Of a stretch of 64,000 bases of DNA, positions 27,941 to 36,037 are shown piece by piece (within the stretch, counting starts at the first letter, position 1; the number at the start of each line of letters is the position of its first letter). Origin of the DNA: Hoyosella altamirensis (lineage in GTDB: Bacteria > Actinomycetota > Actinomycetes > Mycobacteriales > Mycobacteriaceae); NCBI RefSeq assembly GCF_014191505.1, contig NZ_JACHWS010000001.1:310001-374000 (forward strand), in the 5' to 3' direction. The position numbers and the translations under genes are program-made. The notes beneath the pieces are model-generated. The model searched no databases, had not been told where the DNA came from, and was given only the letters and a program-made list of their open reading frames with translations.

Positions 27941-28651
27941 GTGTCTTCCGCAATCCCGCCGCGCTCACTGAACGGCCAATCTGCCGCCGCTTCCGGTGCC
28001 GAGCGCGGGGCTGCTGACGAGAAGGCCCCTGTCGTCCGCGCTGCCGGCGTCAGCGCCAGCCTGGGTGGGCACACAGTGCTACGCGACATCGACCTGACCG
28101 CACGAGCGGGTGAGGTTACGGCGATCGTCGGCCCCAACGGGTCAGGGAAGTCAACGTTGCTGACCGTCCTCGCCGGGCTGCTGAAGCCGCAAGCCGGGCA
28201 TGTCGAACGCGCGGATCACGTTGGCGTTGCGCTTGTTCCGCAGCGCAGCTCTTTGCCTGATCAGCTTCCGATCACCGTGGAGGAGCTCGCCTCGATGGGG
28301 CGGTGGCGCCGCGCTGGGCTATGGCGCCCGCTTTCCCGAAACGACCGCGCGATCGTCACGGAAGCGCTCGACGCCGTCGGGCTTGCTGATCTGAGAAAAC
28401 GCTCCGTGGGATCGCTATCTGGAGGGCAGCGTCAGCGTGCGCTGCTCGCGCAGGGCGTAGCGCAGCGCGCAGAGTTGCTGCTGCTCGACGAGCCGATGAC
28501 GGCCCTCGACGCAGGTTCTCGCACCGCGGTGAACGATGCAATCGGTTTCGCGACGGAAGCGGGAGCCGCGGTCGTCATCGTTACCCACGACTTGAACGAA
28601 CTCTCCACGATCGACAGCGTCGTCGAGCTCGCACCACCAAGCCATGCGTGA
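27941..28651 (+). CDS. aztA: Zinc ABC transporter ATP-binding protein AztA
   Basis: 236-aa ATPase: Walker A GPNGSGKST (about residue 66), Q-loop LVPQRSSLPDQLPITVEE, signature LSGGQRQRALLAQGV, Walker B LLLLDEPMTALD, switch VTHDLNEL. The Q-loop wording is typical of metal-uptake ATPases. It has an N-terminal extension of about 30 polar residues before the ABC fold; an internal start is possible but none has a better ribosome site. First gene of a plus-strand operon with the next three lipoprotein genes. Confidence 0.88.
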   Translation: MSSAIPPRSLNGQSAAASGAERGAADEKAPVVRAAGVSASLGGHTVLRDIDLTARAGEVTAIVGPNGSGKSTLLTVLAGLLKPQAGHVERADHVGVALVPQRSSLPDQLPITVEELASMGRWRRAGLWRPLSRNDRAIVTEALDAVGLADLRKRSVGSLSGGQRQRALLAQGVAQRAELLLLDEPMTALDAGSRTAVNDAIGFATEAGAAVVIVTHDLNELSTIDSVVELAPPSHA

Positions 28652-28660
28652 AAGGACTGC

Positions 28661-29929
28661 ATGACCCGCTGTCTCGCTTCCATTCCGGTTGCCGTGCTGG
28701 CCGCAGTGCTCGTTGCCTGCACCCCAGCCCCTGATACCCCGGAACCTGACCCCGCTGCTGACCAGACGGAGCCCACTGCACTTGGCGACGGCCACGGTGC
28801 CATTCCTGGTGCTCAGGAAGTCGCTGAACCGCAGCTTCACCTGCTGACAATCGACCCCGACGGAGAAATCCGCCACCTCGACCTTCTAGACGAAAGCGTC
28901 GCCACCCTCGGCACCGTGGACGGTGTAGAAGCGCTGACCACTGAGGGACGTTACGCGTACGCTGTGCGACCCGATGCTGGAGCCGTCACCGTCGTCGACA
29001 GTGGTGTGTGGACATGGAGCCACATAGATCACTTTCACTACTATCGTGCCGAGCCCTCCATCCTCGGTGACGTGACCGGCGCTGGCGGGCCAGCCACCGT
29101 CTCAGCAAATGACGCCGGAGCCGGAATCTTCTTCCCCGACTCTGGTGAAGCCGTGGTTCTCGCCGCCGGAACTCTCGGCGAAGGGTCGCTCGAAGAGCGG
29201 TTCCGGATTACTGGTGCACCGCACGACGGGCTCGTTGTTCCGATCGGAAACCGCGCCCTCGTCACAGAACCGGACGCTGATGGCTTCACAGGGCGCATAC
29301 TCGCGCTCGACGAACTCGGTGAGCCGCTCGGAGCTACCGTCGACTGTGCTGACGCACGGGGGACGATCACCACTGTTGTCGGCACTGTCATCGGCTGCCG
29401 CGATGGGGCCGTTCTCGCGACAGCAACCGACGACGGGGTTGAATTCGAGCACATCCCGTACCCGACGGGGGACGCGCCGCCCTCCGACGAGTTCCGCGCC
29501 CGGAAAGACCGGCCCACGGTTGCCGCGGTAGCTGGGGACAGCGGGGACAGTGGAAGCTCGTCCATCTGGCTGCTCGATACCCGCAACCGTGAGTGGACGC
29601 TCATCGACGTGGGCGAGCCGATCCTTCAGGCGACGGCCGTCGCCAATGCGGACGATCACCTCCTCGCTCTGACCGCTGAGGGGCGTGTACTCGTGCTTTC
29701 TGGTGAGACTGGTGAACTACTCGCGGCAACAGATCAACTTGTCGCGGAGTCCGTTGCTGACCCAGAGCGGCGTCCGGGACTTGAACTGACTGCCGACCAG
29801 CAGCGCGCCTACATCAACGGGCCGGCAGAGAAAAAGCTATTCGAGATCGACTTCGCGGATGACGCGCGCATCGCGCGTGTCTTCGACACCGACGCGGAAC
29901 CGAAGTTCGTTGTGGAGACGGGCCGATGA
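28661..29929 (+). CDS. AztD-like lipoprotein (first copy)
   Basis: 422-aa lipoprotein: signal peptide with lipobox LVAC (Cys about residue 20), acidic linker, then a domain of about 370 residues with repeating beta-strand units (for example GRILALDELGEPLGATVDC, RVLVLSGETGELLAAT) consistent with a beta-propeller. A His-rich SHIDHFHYYRAEP segment near 120-133 resembles the metal-binding loop of AztD zinc metallochaperones. It lies between aztA and aztC and overlaps aztC by 4 bases (ATGA). It is only distantly similar to the second AztD-like protein at 30873, so a divided role in zinc capture or delivery is plausible. Confidence 0.78.
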   Translation: MTRCLASIPVAVLAAVLVACTPAPDTPEPDPAADQTEPTALGDGHGAIPGAQEVAEPQLHLLTIDPDGEIRHLDLLDESVATLGTVDGVEALTTEGRYAYAVRPDAGAVTVVDSGVWTWSHIDHFHYYRAEPSILGDVTGAGGPATVSANDAGAGIFFPDSGEAVVLAAGTLGEGSLEERFRITGAPHDGLVVPIGNRALVTEPDADGFTGRILALDELGEPLGATVDCADARGTITTVVGTVIGCRDGAVLATATDDGVEFEHIPYPTGDAPPSDEFRARKDRPTVAAVAGDSGDSGSSSIWLLDTRNREWTLIDVGEPILQATAVANADDHLLALTAEGRVLVLSGETGELLAATDQLVAESVADPERRPGLELTADQQRAYINGPAEKKLFEIDFADDARIARVFDTDAEPKFVVETGR

Positions 29930-30834
29930 AAATGCGAGTCGCGTTAGTCGCTGCACTTCTCGCGGGCGGGAGTCTCACCGCCTGCGTGTCACCCGGATCA
30001 GATCAGCCGCTGGTCGTCGTGACGACCAACATCCTCGGCGATGTCGTCGAGGAAATGGTCGGCGACGAGGCTGAGGTACTCACTCTGATGCCGCCCGATG
30101 CCGACCCCCACTCCTTCGCGATCTCCGCGCAGACAGCAGCGCGCATGCGAGGGGCAGAACTAATTGTCGCCAACGGTCTGGGCCTCGAGGAAGGGCTCGC
30201 GAAGCACGTCGAGTCCACCGCAGCTGACGGCGTGCCAGTCTTCTTCGCCGGCGATCACATCGATGTGCTCGACTACAGCGACGGGGACTCGGCAGGGCAG
30301 CCCGATTCGCACTTCTGGACCGACCCGGCCCGCATGATCGATGTCGTTTCAGCCCTGAGCGATGCACTCGGCGAAATCGACGGTATCGACCAGGCGGCAC
30401 TAGCTGACCACACCGCCGACTACCGCGGTGAGCTCGAATCGCTAGACACCGATATGACGTCCACGTTCGCCGCGATTCCGGAGCAGCGGCGCGCACTCGT
30501 CACCAATCACCACGTCTTTGGCTATCTGGCTGACCGGTTCGGGTTCCGGATCATCGGCGCCGTAATCCCCAGCGGCACAACCCTCGCGGCGCCGAGTGCG
30601 AGTGATCTGCAGGGGCTCATCAACGCAATCGACGAGGCAGGTGTCACCACGATCTTCGCAGAGTCGTCGCAGCCTGGCCGGCTCATGGAGGTCCTCGCCG
30701 ACGAAGCCAACCGTGACGTCATCGTCGTTGAACTTGTCACCGAATCGCTGACACAGCCCGACGGCGATGCACCCACATACCTCGACATGATGCGCGTCAA
30801 CACCGAGCGCATCGCCACCGGCCTCGCGCCGTGA
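29926..30834 (+). CDS. aztC: Zinc ABC transporter substrate-binding lipoprotein AztC
   Basis: 302-aa cluster A-I (ZnuA-like) metal-binding protein. Lipobox LTAC places the acylated Cys near residue 20. Candidate zinc ligands: His in DADPHSF (about 62), His in DSHFWTDP (about 127), His in NHHVFGY (about 189-190) and a late Asp/Glu in IFAESSQ. The His-rich mobile loop of ZnuA is short here (GDSAGQPDSHF), as in AztC proteins that receive zinc from AztD. Overlaps the preceding AztD-like gene by 4 bases. Confidence 0.9.
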   Translation: MKMRVALVAALLAGGSLTACVSPGSDQPLVVVTTNILGDVVEEMVGDEAEVLTLMPPDADPHSFAISAQTAARMRGAELIVANGLGLEEGLAKHVESTAADGVPVFFAGDHIDVLDYSDGDSAGQPDSHFWTDPARMIDVVSALSDALGEIDGIDQAALADHTADYRGELESLDTDMTSTFAAIPEQRRALVTNHHVFGYLADRFGFRIIGAVIPSGTTLAAPSASDLQGLINAIDEAGVTTIFAESSQPGRLMEVLADEANRDVIVVELVTESLTQPDGDAPTYLDMMRVNTERIATGLAP

Positions 30835-30872
30835 ACAGAAATCCGTTCCGCTCAATAATTAGAAAGGACACA

Positions 30873-32111
30873 ATGAAGAACCGATCCCTCTCGCGCGGTG
30901 CGCTCGCTGCCGTGGCAGCGTCGCTCAGCGGCGTGCTCGCCCTCGCAGGATGTGCCTCGAACGAGGAGTCACCCGACACCGCCGACGGCGCTGGCACGGC
31001 AGACGTCACCGGCGCGCAAGGCGCCACTGACGCGGCGGCGACTGCGGCTCCGGGGCCACGTGTCACGCTGACGTATGAAGGCGGTGTGCTCGTTCTCGAT
31101 GTCACAACACTTGACGTCCTCGGTGATTTCGACTCGGAAGAGTTCACTCGCCTGAACCCCGCCGGTGATGGCCGACACGTGTTTGTCACGACGTCCGAGG
31201 GCTTTCAGCTCCTTGACGCCGAAACGCCGAACCTCACCGACCTGGTCGTCGAGGCGGACACTGCCGCCCACGTGGTCAGTCACGCAGGCCGCACCGTCCT
31301 TTACGACGATGCCACCAGCGACACGATGATCTTCAATACCGCGGATTTCCTCGACGCTGAGGGCGCGCTGCCTGATGCTGAGGTCGTGCCTGGTGTCGAC
31401 GTCCACCACGGCGTGTCAGTTGTCCTTGAGGACGACACCCTGCTGACCAGCGTCGGTGACGACGACGGCCGGACAGGTATTCGTGTGCTCGACGCCGACC
31501 GCAACGAAATCGCATCAAACGATGAGTGCCCAGGTGTCCACGGCGAAGGCACCCTGCAGAACGAGGTCGTCGTATTCGGTTGTGAAGATGGCGTTCTCAT
31601 CTACGACAACGGCGAAATTCACAAGGTTGACGCCCCCGACGAGTACGGCCGCACCGGCAACGCGTACGTCACCGAGACCAGCCCCATCATGGTGGGCGAT
31701 TACAAGGATGACCCTGACGCCGAGGGCTACCTCCTGCAGAAGATTGTCCTCGTGGACACTGAGGCACGCACGCTCGAGGTCATCGAGTTGCCAGACGGTG
31801 TCGAATACACCTGGCGCGGAATCGCGCGCGGGCCGCAAGATGAAGCGTTGATCCTAGCGACAGACGGGTCGGTCCACGTTCTTGACCCCGCAAGCGGCGA
31901 AATCACCGACTCCTGGGATGTCATCGAAGCGTGGGACGGCCCCGATCAGTGGCAGAACCCCCACCCCGCAATCAAGGTGAATGGCGACATCGCTTACATC
32001 ACTGAACCCGCGGCGAACACGATCCACGCACTCGATCTGACCACCGGAGAAATCATCGCTTCGGCGGAACTCGACCAGACACCAAACGAGATCGCGATCG
32101 CGACAGGGTAG
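30873..32111 (+). CDS. aztD: Zinc metallochaperone AztD (lipoprotein)
   Basis: 412-aa lipoprotein with lipobox LAGC (Cys about residue 28), an Asp/Thr/Ala-rich linker and a seven-bladed-propeller-like domain. Family marks: HVVSHAGRTVLYDD, DVHHGVSVVLEDDTLL, CPGVHGEGT with a paired Cys in VVFGCEDG, and NPHPAIKVNGDIAYITEPAANTIHALDLTTGEI. AztD delivers zinc to AztC in Paracoccus. ATG 30873 follows AGAAAGGA; an in-frame start 42 bases earlier overlaps aztC but lacks signal-peptide logic. Ends the azt operon before a strong terminator. Confidence 0.88.
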   Translation: MKNRSLSRGALAAVAASLSGVLALAGCASNEESPDTADGAGTADVTGAQGATDAAATAAPGPRVTLTYEGGVLVLDVTTLDVLGDFDSEEFTRLNPAGDGRHVFVTTSEGFQLLDAETPNLTDLVVEADTAAHVVSHAGRTVLYDDATSDTMIFNTADFLDAEGALPDAEVVPGVDVHHGVSVVLEDDTLLTSVGDDDGRTGIRVLDADRNEIASNDECPGVHGEGTLQNEVVVFGCEDGVLIYDNGEIHKVDAPDEYGRTGNAYVTETSPIMVGDYKDDPDAEGYLLQKIVLVDTEARTLEVIELPDGVEYTWRGIARGPQDEALILATDGSVHVLDPASGEITDSWDVIEAWDGPDQWQNPHPAIKVNGDIAYITEPAANTIHALDLTTGEIIASAELDQTPNEIAIATG

Positions 32112-32128
32112 TTGACCCAAGATTCCCG

Positions 32129-32157
32129 ACGGCGCCTGCATTTCCTGCAGGCGCCGT
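32129..32157 (+). terminator. Rho-independent terminator of the azt operon
   Basis: 12-bp stem ACGGCGCCTGCA (32129-32140) / TGCAGGCGCCGT (32146-32157) with loop TTTCC, followed by TGTGTGCTTT. It starts 17 bases after the aztD stop. Confidence 0.88.
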
Positions 32158-32198
32158 TGTGTGCTTTGAGTTCGGATCTGTGCCCGCGATCCGATCAG

Positions 32199-32235
32199 AG
32201 GTTCCTCGTCACTATCTGAGGGGACCCAGCTCAAG
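32199..32235 (-). pseudogene. Fossil fragment of a RES-toxin gene
   Basis: These 37 bases match 34051-34088, inside the intact RES gene, with four mismatches and one missing base; both share the exact run GTCACTATCTGAG. The missing base throws the frame, and homology stops on both sides. It is best read as the remnant of a second RES-domain gene or of a duplication. The remaining roughly 200 bases up to the next gene hold nothing recognisable. Confidence 0.5.
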
Positions 32236-32451
32236 GGACTGTTCGGCGACGCAACCTCCACCGGGAGCGTCGCCGCCGGGGTCGTTCTCGGCTTGAAATT
32301 TATCGGTCCTTCGTCGGACACCCGCGCGTACTTGGCGAGGCTTCGCACCGACGTAACCGGACAACTTCATCAGCACCGGCGTCGACGTGCCCTCTCCGGG
32401 CAGACCTAAGAACCACAGGTGGATAGTTCTGCGTATGGGATCCTGAGGTGT

Positions 32452-32829
32452 ATGAGACAAAGTAGTGAGCTGGCGCGCGCGGTCGCCTTTGTGGAGCAGT
32501 CAGCTCCTCACTCCGAGTTACTTTCGGAGCTCTTCGGACAGATCGCTGAACAGGTCCGTTATGACGCTGAGGGAGTAGAGCGTGAAGTTCAGGCCATCCG
32601 TGGGGAACCCGGAGACGAAAATAGGGAGAACGCGATCGCGTTCCGAGAAGGAGCCGCCCGCACGCTGCGGGAGGAAGCTCAGCGCTGGCTGAAGGTGTCG
32701 CGGGCGTTTGCGGACGCACCCGCGGTCCGAGATCTGGATCCCGACAACTTCGCTTATGTCCGGATCGAGGCACCCGAAAATGACGGGCCGCGATTTTCAG
32801 GTGGTGGCGTTGAGACAGCTGATAAGTAG
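32452..32829 (+). CDS. Uncharacterised 125-aa protein
   Basis: 125-residue soluble, helical, acidic protein with no recognised domain (FVEQSAPHSELLSELFGQIAEQVRYDAEGVE early; NAIAFREGAARTLREEAQRWLKVSRAF later). ATG 32452 has GAGG only 3 bases upstream, so the start is uncertain. It is followed after 6 bases by another uncharacterised gene on the same strand, probably as an operon. The position between the azt terminator and a toxin-antitoxin pair suggests accessory DNA. Confidence 0.55.
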   Translation: MRQSSELARAVAFVEQSAPHSELLSELFGQIAEQVRYDAEGVEREVQAIRGEPGDENRENAIAFREGAARTLREEAQRWLKVSRAFADAPAVRDLDPDNFAYVRIEAPENDGPRFSGGGVETADK

Positions 32830-32835
32830 CAATCG

Positions 32836-33552
32836 GTGAGAACAACCTGGGCGATGACCGATATTTGTTCCGCACCCTTTCCATTCGAAAAAGCCGAAAC
32901 AAACGCTAGCGAAAACGTCGCGGGGCTGGTTTCCGCTGCCTTCCCGGCGTATGCAAGAATCCTTCACCCCGCCTACCGGCGAGTCTCTGAAGCCACCGCA
33001 GCTGCGCCAGCGGCATTCGCATTTGTTCGCTGGACTACGGTAGCGAAGCATTCGGGAGCGATAGCGCATCCCGCGATGGAATGGGAAGCTATCTCAGCCG
33101 GACAGCGAGACCCAGGAACTCCAGTATGGGACGTGCCCCCTTCCATGGGGCGTCTCCCAAGCCAAGAGCAGATGGTGCTCGCCAGCGTGCTCCAAGATCA
33201 CACGAGCATGCCAGAACGATGCTGGTTCGCGTTCGCGGAGGCACGGGGCCTGACTGTGCCGCCTGACTACCCGCGAATCGTCACCGCGATGGGCCTCATG
33301 ATCGTCTTCCGTGGTGCGGTATTTGATGCTGGGCGCACATTTCAGCACGAGAGCCCGAATCTGTGGTGGTCCGATGATAGAGACTGGTGCGTCGCCTCCG
33401 ATATAGACCTAATGGCGACCTACGTCGGGGGTTCACTCGCGTGCATCGAGGACCTATTAGCTACACCACGCCTGGAAGCGGTGCCCGCCAAGCCAGATCA
33501 GAAGGTCACAATCGACGCTGACGCAGTGAACCCGCCTCCACAGCAACCATGA
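32836..33552 (+). CDS. Uncharacterised 238-aa protein
   Basis: 238-residue soluble protein. The C-terminal part has a conserved-looking block, SPNLWWSDDRDWCVASDIDL followed by ATYVGGSLACIEDLLATPRLEA, of a type seen in many actinobacterial hypothetical proteins; no function is known to me. GTG 32836 lacks a clear ribosome site; ATG 32854 is an alternative. Translated with the gene just upstream. No membrane segment or signal peptide. Confidence 0.65.
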   Translation: MRTTWAMTDICSAPFPFEKAETNASENVAGLVSAAFPAYARILHPAYRRVSEATAAAPAAFAFVRWTTVAKHSGAIAHPAMEWEAISAGQRDPGTPVWDVPPSMGRLPSQEQMVLASVLQDHTSMPERCWFAFAEARGLTVPPDYPRIVTAMGLMIVFRGAVFDAGRTFQHESPNLWWSDDRDWCVASDIDLMATYVGGSLACIEDLLATPRLEAVPAKPDQKVTIDADAVNPPPQQP

Positions 33553-33594
33553 AGCCGGGGCGCCCCAGCTCTGATCTCACGACTGCGGGCCGAG

Positions 33595-33721
33595 CTATTT
33601 TACGGAAGTTCTGTCATCGCCTCCTCGGCGGCCTTTACTGACGCCGACATCGCGGGTGATCTCCCGCAGCGACTGCCCCTCCGCACGGCGGGCCAGGATC
33701 GCGAGAAGTGTGGTGTGCCAC
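33595..33721 (-). pseudogene. Decayed small HTH gene
   Basis: On the minus strand GTG 33721 has an excellent site (GGAAGGAG) and starts VAHHT; a one-base shift after that opens a frame reading TLLAILARRAEGQSLREITRDVGV before TAG at 33595-33597. The LREI-x-RDVGVS stretch is a plausible resolvase/invertase-type helix-turn-helix. As written the frame is broken, so this looks like a fossil. The surrounding 33553-33815 interval contains no other gene. Confidence 0.35.
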
Positions 33722-33815
33722 TGTGCTCTCCTTCCGTTGCGGTGTGGCCTTCACTGTACGGTCGCGTCATCGCATTAGTGGGCTCGAGTTGATTCAAGCG
33801 CCACCCAGGCCGGGC

Positions 33816-34388
33816 CTAGGTGGCTGTGGTGTCGATGTCTTTGCAGAGGGCCTGGGCGGCATCCAGAATGGCCGGGTGGTCCAGTGCTAGCTCGTGCACG
33901 TCCTGCAGTTGGGGGCGTACCCAGCTGGCCAGCACTGTCCAGGAGGGCCGGTGAAAGGACCACCACTGCACGGCTTGCCAGCGCTGAGCATCGGGCAGTG
34001 CGGTATCGGTTTCGTTCCATATGCGATGCCCCCACGTGCTGGTGACCGCAAGGTTTCTTGTCACTATCTGAGTGGGACGCAGCCCAAGCCGGGCTAGCTG
34101 ATGGGGGTCATCGAGATCGCAGATGCGCAGCTCATCTGACAGCCGGTAGACCCCCAGCGCTCGCCTGGCACCCGGGATCGCCAGGAACCGGAACATCGAG
34201 TCTCTCCACACGGGGAGGTTCCCGAAGACTTCCCCGCAGGATGCCTCTGCATGCCGCGAGAGGTACCAGACGTAATAGTCGGGGTGGTCAATTCTCCCGC
34301 CGATTTGGGGGCGATGCTCGTAGAGGGGATGCCCCGGCTGACCGGGCTTCGCTGTAGGCAGATAAGGGAAAACACGATAAACCAGCAC
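33816..34388 (-). CDS. RES-domain toxin (MbcT-like)
   Basis: 190-aa RES-domain protein, the toxin class that destroys NAD+ (M. tuberculosis MbcT is an NAD+ phosphorylase). Family elements: YRVFPY near the start, GGRIDHPDYYVWYLSRHAEASCGEVF with the Arg and Glu of the R-E-S triad, and ALGVYRLSDELRICDLDDPHQLARLGL. GTG 34388 starts 3 bases after the antitoxin stop, so translation is coupled. The antitoxin-first order and same strand are as in mbcAT. Whether the toxin is active cannot be told; no frame damage is visible. Confidence 0.85.
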   Translation of the reverse strand: MLVYRVFPYLPTAKPGQPGHPLYEHRPQIGGRIDHPDYYVWYLSRHAEASCGEVFGNLPVWRDSMFRFLAIPGARRALGVYRLSDELRICDLDDPHQLARLGLRPTQIVTRNLAVTSTWGHRIWNETDTALPDAQRWQAVQWWSFHRPSWTVLASWVRPQLQDVHELALDHPAILDAAQALCKDIDTTAT

Positions 34389-34391
34389 CGC

Positions 34392-34772
34392 CTATGCCGC
34401 TCCGCCCCACATCTCAGCGTGAAGCGCATCGAGCACCGGGGCTGGGCCCCGCAGTTTGAGGACATCAATAGGCCTCGCGCCCTGCAGGTATGCGTTATGC
34501 CCGGAGAACCAGTCGATCGCGGTCGGCTCACCCCACACCAGCCGGGCTCTGGCCAGGATGTGTTCCAGGTCGATGAGCAGCGTCGCAGAGTCAGGACCCG
34601 GATGCTCCTTGCCCTGCGCCCACCTGGTCGGCTGCGACGGGCTCACTCCAATCATCCGGGCAAGACCCCGAGAACCAAACCGGTCCACAAGAAACTGGGT
34701 CCGCTCACGAGCGAGCGGATCGGCGTGCGAGGCGGGCACCCGTTTCGCTGCTTTGCCTGACTTCGCATCCAT
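34392..34772 (-). CDS. Xre/MbcA/ParS-type antitoxin
   Basis: 126-aa antitoxin. The N-terminal half carries an HTH (FLVDRFGSRGLARMIGVSPSQPTRWAQGKEHP), the C-terminal half a toxin-binding MbcA/ParS-like region (LLIDLEHILARARLVWGEPTAIDWFSGHNAYLQGARPIDVL). Start choice: ATG 34772 has a TACTAT -10 box (34785-34780 on the minus strand) 7 bases ahead, which would give a leaderless message; ATG 34793 has no ribosome site. It should neutralise the adjacent RES toxin and repress the pair. Confidence 0.82.
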   Translation of the reverse strand: MDAKSGKAAKRVPASHADPLARERTQFLVDRFGSRGLARMIGVSPSQPTRWAQGKEHPGPDSATLLIDLEHILARARLVWGEPTAIDWFSGHNAYLQGARPIDVLKLRGPAPVLDALHAEMWGGAA

Positions 34773-34793
34773 ACTTCCGATAGTACCCAACAT

Positions 34794-35271
34794 AAACGCT
34801 GGGCACTCTCTGATGCGCGGTACTGCTGCGTACCCATCTTAGTCCATGGGCTCCGCCCAGTCCTTGCCTTAGCAGCGCTGCACGAGGGCGGCCTGCCGTC
34901 GACACGCCGCGCGACCCAACGCGACATCACTTCCTGGGCCTTCACGATCCATTGTCAAGATGTCAACTTTTAAGGACAGTCTCACGAGCAAGCCGCGTCT
35001 GAGTGTCTATATCCGGCCTCAGAGCATCGGACCCGATCGGCAAGCGCGCGAACGATTGACCATACAGTGGAAGGAAGTCGGAACGCCTTCGCAATTACTT
35101 TCGAAGGAGGCATCATCCCGAGTCGGAATTTGTCCCTTGTGTCAGAGCTAGATCCACGGAAATCCTTATAGTCCCGCTCGTGCCACGCTATCTAGAGGAC
35201 TGGCAATAAGCCGGTATTGAAACCCTGTGGTGATCCCCCTCCTCGACTCGCTCCCGTCGCCGAGCAACAGC
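34794..35271. other. Gap without recognisable gene
   Basis: About 480 bases between the antitoxin and the TetR gene. Open frames exist (for example minus strand 34652-34945) but they lack ribosome sites and resemble nothing I recognise. The region may hold the left junction of the catabolic island; no att site, tRNA or clear direct repeat was found by eye. Confidence 0.4.
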
Positions 35272-36018
35272 TCAGGGCATGTGGGTGGGCGGCGAGTCCG
35301 GGTCACTAGAGAGACGCTCAACGATGTCGAGTTCGCGGCGAATGCTCGCGAGAATCCCCGCGACCGTCGGAGCCTGTGGCGTGCGGTTCTCATTCTGGAT
35401 GGTCCGCACTGCCATCTCAGCGAGGTCATCGGCCGCGTGCTGATCACTGCTGCCCTCTTGATGCCACCAGGCGATCCAGTTGAGCATGCCGATGATACCC
35501 AGCGCGGCAGTCCGGGCGTTGACGGTGCGGAACGTTCCGGTGGCGATTCCAGCGTCGATGACTTCGATAAGTTCCTTGAGGACGCGTCGACGGCTGGCGG
35601 TGTACGAGGTCGCCAAGTGCTCGGGCAGGTCGGATTCCGACCGAATCATGAGTCTGAACCGGTCAGGATTCGCCATCTGGTGCAGCGCCAACGAATGCGC
35701 CATGCGCCGCAGTTTGTCTGGAGGACTGAGGTCGTCCATTGAGTTGATCTCATGGAGCACCTGGGCGGGCTGGTCGGCGATCTCGCTGACGAGTTGGGCG
35801 AACAGGTCGTCCTTGCTTGCGACGTAGTGGTAGACGGCCTGGCGAGTCAGTCCGGTCGCGTCGGCGATGTCCTGCAAGGTCGTTCCTGCAACTCCGCGCT
35901 CGGCGAACAGGCGTGCGGCGTTTTCCTTGATTTCGCGTTCGACAAGCTCGCGCCGCACGCTCGGCCGACCACGACGCTTGGGCGCGGGGTCAGCCGAGTC
36001 GGCGGCATCGGATGTCAT
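35272..36018 (-). CDS. TetR-family regulator of the catabolic island
   Basis: 248-aa TetR/AcrR-type regulator. After a Lys/Arg/Pro-rich leader, the HTH runs about residues 20-68 (EIKENAARLFAERGVAGTTLQDIADATGLTRQAVYHYVASKDDLFAQLV); the helical ligand-binding domain follows. ATG 36018 is chosen since upstream residues overlap the end of the monooxygenase gene and are unconserved. It lies 19 bases after that gene on the same strand, so it is the last gene of the minus-strand operon and would be autoregulated through the operators at 43811 and 43901. Confidence 0.88.
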   Translation of the reverse strand: MTSDAADSADPAPKRRGRPSVRRELVEREIKENAARLFAERGVAGTTLQDIADATGLTRQAVYHYVASKDDLFAQLVSEIADQPAQVLHEINSMDDLSPPDKLRRMAHSLALHQMANPDRFRLMIRSESDLPEHLATSYTASRRRVLKELIEVIDAGIATGTFRTVNARTAALGIIGMLNWIAWWHQEGSSDQHAADDLAEMAVRTIQNENRTPQAPTVAGILASIRRELDIVERLSSDPDSPPTHMP

Positions 36019-36037
36019 AGCGCACAAGGTTAGTCCG

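Noticed and set aside
32300-32902. 200-aa minus-strand frame opposite the 125-aa gene
   Set aside because: Arg/Pro-rich composition typical of an antisense frame in high-GC DNA; the plus-strand frame has the better amino acid composition.
34652-34945. 97-aa minus-strand frame upstream of the antitoxin
   Set aside because: Overlaps the antitoxin gene in another frame, lacks a ribosome site, and shows no recognisable domain.
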